Origin: Selenomonas sp.
GTDB taxonomy: Bacteria; Bacillota; Negativicutes; Selenomonadales; Selenomonadaceae
Assembly (NCBI GenBank): GCA_015265235.1
Contig: JABZYJ010000003.1
Location: 1-50,122 of the forward strand
Reading direction: 5' to 3'
Length of the DNA stretch: 50,122 nt
This document shows positions 47,350 through 50,122 of this stretch, piece by piece. A model generated the notes under the pieces. The model was given only the letters and a program-made list of their open reading frames with translations, made no database searches and was not told where the DNA came from. The position numbers were made by a program, and so were the translations under genes. Every line of letters begins with the position of its first letter. Position 1 is the first letter of the stretch.

Positions 47350-48182
47350 TCTATCACATCATGGACACACTCCTGCCCTTTTCGTGGACAGAGTACACCT
47401 TTATGAAGAACGCCCTCCTCGCCGTCCTCCTCATGACGCCGCTCTTTGGGCTTCTCTCGACCATGGTCGTCTCAAGCCGCATGGCGTTCTTCTCGGACTC
47501 GCTCGGCCACGGTGCATTCACGGGCATTGCCGTCGGCGCGCTCGTCGGCATCGTTTCGCCGCTCACCGCGCTCATCATCTTCTCGATCGCCTTTGCACTT
47601 CTCATCACCTACATCAAACATCGGACAGCGGCATCGGCAGACACCGTCATCGGCGTATTCTCCTCGACCGCCATTGCCGTCGGCCTCATGGTCATGAGTC
47701 GAGGCGGCGGCTTCTCGAAATTTTCTCCGCTCCTGATCGGCGACATCCTGAGCATCACGCCGTCCGACCTCGCGGGGCTGCTCGCCGTCGATCTTCTCGT
47801 CGTACTGGTCTGGGCCGTCCTCTTCAACCATCTGCTCCTGCTCTCCGTCAACCCGTCACTCGCGCACAGCCGCGGCATCTCCGTCGTGCGCATCGAGGCG
47901 GCGTTTGCCGCCCTGCTCGCCGTCGTCGTTGCCGTCAGCATCCAGTGGGTCGGCATCCTCATCATCAATGCACTCCTCGTCCTGCCGGGGGCAGCCGCGC
48001 GCAACGCGGCGCGCAGCGTCAAGGAGTATCACCTCATCGCCATCCTCACCGCCCTTGTTGCGGGCATCGTCGGGCTCTTCTCCGCCTACTACCTCGGCAT
48101 CGCGGCAGGCGCGGCCATCGTCGCCGCCGCCGCCCTCATCTTCTTCCTCTCGCTCGCACTCCGTACACGCGTGCAGCGGTGA
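47340..48182 (+). CDS. Zinc/manganese-type ABC transporter, permease subunit
   Basis: A 280-residue permease of the ZnuB/TroC/MntB family with about eight to nine hydrophobic helices. The family segments are SDSLGHGAFTGIAVG (about 52-66), SADTVIGVFSSTAIAVGL and VQWVGILIINALLVLPGAAARN. With the ATPase it forms the membrane part of a Zn or Mn importer. It overlaps the ATPase gene by 10 bases. The absence of a ZnuA-type gene here means the binding protein must be encoded elsewhere. Confidence 0.9.
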   Translation: MELIYHIMDTLLPFSWTEYTFMKNALLAVLLMTPLFGLLSTMVVSSRMAFFSDSLGHGAFTGIAVGALVGIVSPLTALIIFSIAFALLITYIKHRTAASADTVIGVFSSTAIAVGLMVMSRGGGFSKFSPLLIGDILSITPSDLAGLLAVDLLVVLVWAVLFNHLLLLSVNPSLAHSRGISVVRIEAAFAALLAVVVAVSIQWVGILIINALLVLPGAAARNAARSVKEYHLIAILTALVAGIVGLFSAYYLGIAAGAAIVAAAALIFFLSLALRTRVQR

Positions 48183-48248
48183 TCTGTTTTTTTTCATCAA
48201 ATTATGCTAAAATGGGCAGGAATAAAACATACAAAGGAGGCCGTTCGG

Positions 48249-48701
48249 ATGAAAATAACGATTGGCAGCGATCATGGGGCAGTAGAGCTGAAAGAGGAAG
48301 TCAAGATGGTGCTCCACGAATTTGAGGATGTCCGCGTCACGGACGTCGGCACCTTCGGCACGGAGTCGGTCGACTATCCCGACATCGCGGAGAAGGTCTG
48401 CGCTGACGTCGTCTCCGGCAAGGCGGATCGCGGCATCGTCCTCTGCGGCACGGGGATCGGCATCTCCATCGCGGCAAACAAGATCGACGGCATCCGCGCC
48501 GCACTCTGCGGCGACGTCTACTCGGCGATCATGTCACGGAAACACAACGATGCGAACGTCCTCGCCATGGGCGGACGCGTCACGGGCATCGGCCCCGCGG
48601 GCGAAATCGTACGCGCATGGGTCTGCACGGAGTTCGAGGGCGGCCGCCACGCCCGCCGCGTCGACAAGATCATGGCACTTGAGCAGCAGAAAGAGAACTA
48701 A
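48249..48701 (+). CDS. rpiB: Ribose-5-phosphate isomerase B
   Basis: Interconverts ribose 5-phosphate and ribulose 5-phosphate in the pentose phosphate pathway. The 150-residue protein has GSDHGAVELK (about 5-14), the catalytic-cysteine and oxyanion motif VLCGTGIGISIAANK (about 65-79) and RKHNDANVLAMGGR. The ATG at 48249 has AAAGGAGG upstream; the longer frame adds 15 codons before it. It is followed within 19 bases by glyA, then upp, a common arrangement in Firmicutes. Confidence 0.96.
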   Translation: MKITIGSDHGAVELKEEVKMVLHEFEDVRVTDVGTFGTESVDYPDIAEKVCADVVSGKADRGIVLCGTGIGISIAANKIDGIRAALCGDVYSAIMSRKHNDANVLAMGGRVTGIGPAGEIVRAWVCTEFEGGRHARRVDKIMALEQQKEN

Positions 48702-48720
48702 CAGCTAAGGGAGAGCACAC

Positions 48721-49983
48721 ATGAGCATTATGGACACGCTGAAACAGGCAGACCCGCAGATCGCAGAGGCAATTGATCACGAGCTCAACCGCCAGCGGAC
48801 AAAGCTCGAACTCATCGCCTCGGAGAACATCGTCAGCCGTGCCGTCATGGAGGCACAGGGCAGCGTCCTCACCAACAAATACGCCGAGGGCTACCCCGGC
48901 AAGCGTTACTACGGTGGCTGTGAGTACGTCGATGTCGCAGAGCAGCTCGCCATCGACCGCGCAAAGGAACTCTTCGGCGCGGCGTGGGCGAACGTTCAGC
49001 CCCACTCGGGCGCACAGGCGAACATGGCGGTATTCTTCGCCCTCCTGCAGCCGGGCGACACCATCCTCGGCATGAACCTCACGGACGGCGGACACCTCAC
49101 GCACGGCAGCCCCGTCAACATCTCCGGCACCTACTACAAAGTCATCCCCTACGGCGTCGACCGCGAGACCGAGCGCATCGACTACGACGCCCTCGAAAAA
49201 CTCGCCGCCGAGCACCATCCGCGCATGATCATCGCGGGTGCATCGGCGTACGCGCGCATCATCGACTTTGAGCGCATCGCCGCCATTGCCAAAAGCGTCG
49301 ATGCCATCTTCATGGTCGACATGGCACATATCGCGGGGCTCGTCGCAGCAGGGCAGCACCCCAGCCCCGTCCCCTACGCCGACATCGTCACCACGACCAC
49401 GCACAAAACCCTGCGCGGCCCGCGCGGCGGCCTCATCCTCGGACGTGACGAAGAACTCGGGAAAAAGATCAACAAGGCCGTATTCCCCGGCATCCAGGGC
49501 GGCCCTCTGATGCACGTCATCGCCGCAAAGGCAGTCGCCCTCGGCGAGGCACTGAAGCCCTCGTTCAAGGAGTACGGCGCACAGGTCGTAAAGAACGCCG
49601 CCGCGCTCGCCGACGAACTCACGAAGCTCGGTTACCGCATCGTCTCGGGCGGCACGGATACGCACGTCATGCTCGTTGACCTCACGAACAAGGACATCAC
49701 GGGCAAGGAAGCGCAGACCCTCCTCGACGAGGTCAACATCACAGCGAACCGCAACACCATCCCGTTCGAGCCGCGCAGCCCGTTCGTCACGAGCGGCATC
49801 CGTCTCGGCTCGCCCGCACTCACCACGCGCGGCTTCCGTGAGGAGGACATGCGTGAGGTCGCACGCATCATCGCGCACGTCCTCGATGCACCGACGGACG
49901 AGAGCCGCCGTGCAGAGGCACGCCGCCGCGTCGATGCACTCTGCAAAAAATATCCGATCTATGAACATCTCGGAGAGAACTGA
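48721..49983 (+). CDS. glyA: Serine hydroxymethyltransferase
   Basis: PLP enzyme that interconverts serine and glycine and charges tetrahydrofolate with one-carbon units. The 420-residue protein includes ASENIVSRAV, NKYAEGYPGKRYYGGCEYVD, the PLP-lysine motif TTTTHKTLRGPRGG (Lys about 227) and RSPFVTSGIRLG. The ATG has GGGAGAG upstream. The gene is intact and normal in length. Confidence 0.98.
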   Translation: MSIMDTLKQADPQIAEAIDHELNRQRTKLELIASENIVSRAVMEAQGSVLTNKYAEGYPGKRYYGGCEYVDVAEQLAIDRAKELFGAAWANVQPHSGAQANMAVFFALLQPGDTILGMNLTDGGHLTHGSPVNISGTYYKVIPYGVDRETERIDYDALEKLAAEHHPRMIIAGASAYARIIDFERIAAIAKSVDAIFMVDMAHIAGLVAAGQHPSPVPYADIVTTTTHKTLRGPRGGLILGRDEELGKKINKAVFPGIQGGPLMHVIAAKAVALGEALKPSFKEYGAQVVKNAAALADELTKLGYRIVSGGTDTHVMLVDLTNKDITGKEAQTLLDEVNITANRNTIPFEPRSPFVTSGIRLGSPALTTRGFREEDMREVARIIAHVLDAPTDESRRAEARRRVDALCKKYPIYEHLGEN

Positions 49984-50008
49984 CCTCCCCGTGGAAAGGA
50001 AACATCCC

Positions 50009-50122
50009 ATGGCTGACACATTCCGTCCGTCCGACATACCGACACTCCACCTCGTCGATCATCCGCTCATCCAGCACAAACTGACCATCATGCGGCGCAA
50101 GGAAACGGGAACAAAGGAATTC
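50009..50122 (+). CDS. upp: Uracil phosphoribosyltransferase, N-terminal part (runs off the window)
   Basis: The first 38 codons of a gene cut by the window end. The sequence LHLVDHPLIQHKLTIMRRKE is characteristic of the N-terminus of Upp, which salvages uracil to UMP with PRPP. GGAAAGGAAAC lies before the ATG. The rpiB-glyA-upp order supports the call. The rest of the gene, including the PRPP motif, is outside the window. Confidence 0.9.
   Translation, partial: MADTFRPSDIPTLHLVDHPLIQHKLTIMRRKETGTKEF

Noticed and set aside
48670..50037. A 455-codon minus-strand frame
   Set aside because: It is antisense to glyA and composed of Asp/Val/Arg-rich shadow sequence.
50117..50122. GAATTC at the very end of the window
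   Set aside because: It is an EcoRI-type hexamer but occurs by chance in coding sequence. It forms the natural codons of upp and gives no evidence of a cloning boundary.

Overview
The window is a GC-rich chromosomal segment from a member of the Negativicutes, most likely Selenomonas or a close relative in the Selenomonadaceae. Firmicute-type genes (divIVA, sepF, ylmH, pyrR, sigH, class III fructose-bisphosphatase, an L10 leader) sit beside genes for exported or periplasmic proteins (an exported CbiK-type chelatase, an exported protein-tyrosine-phosphatase-like phytase of the kind known from Selenomonas ruminantium) and an aerobic-defence cydABDC operon. The species assignment is inference from gene content, not from a marker-gene comparison.

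Layout. 1-373 is AT-rich and carries no intact gene. 374-932 is a DinJ-YafQ toxin-antitoxin operon. 990-8876 (minus strand) holds a degenerate P-type ATPase gene, then cydA-cydB-cydD-cydC and a tightly coupled helical-repeat protein. 9131-12653 (plus) has a fused glycine-betaine-type permease/binding protein and class III FBPase. 12824-13810 (minus) is the secreted phytase, divergent from ileS (type 2). 17229-19627 is ytkL-like hydrolase, miaA, hfq, dut. 19733-21303 is iscR-iscS. A 161-bp MITE-like palindrome with a 4-bp target duplication follows (21310-21470).

21589-30879 is one long plus-strand block: rodZ, nrdR, a B12-type radical SAM protein, pgeF, yggS, sepF, proC, ylmH, divIVA, lspA, rluD, pyrR. 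Many genes overlap or are only a few bases apart, and most of them belong to envelope growth, division and RNA modification. tRNA-Ser and brnQ (minus) follow, then map and a DEAD-box helicase (plus), a class III Fic protein (minus) and a PPi-type phosphofructokinase (plus). A tRNA cluster (fMet, Tyr, Met) precedes rpmG-secE-nusG-rplK-rplA-[L10 leader]-rplJ-rplL and then sigH. The rplA frame is broken by an in-frame TAA. The last part holds a secreted VWA protein, an exported cobaltochelatase, a Gfo/Idh/MocA oxidoreductase, an ABC-2 exporter pair, a zinc/manganese-type ABC ATPase and permease, rpiB, glyA and the first 38 codons of upp.

Most of the window is conserved housekeeping sequence. I found no prophage, CRISPR array or obvious large defence island. 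The points most worth a second look are the full-length but catalytically degenerate P1B-ATPase-like protein upstream of cydABDC, the nonsense codon in rplA, the MITE-like element, the perfect inverted repeat between the phytase and ileS promoters, and the helical-repeat protein coupled to cydC. Promoter and terminator calls below are by eye from -35/-10 spacing and hairpin complementarity.
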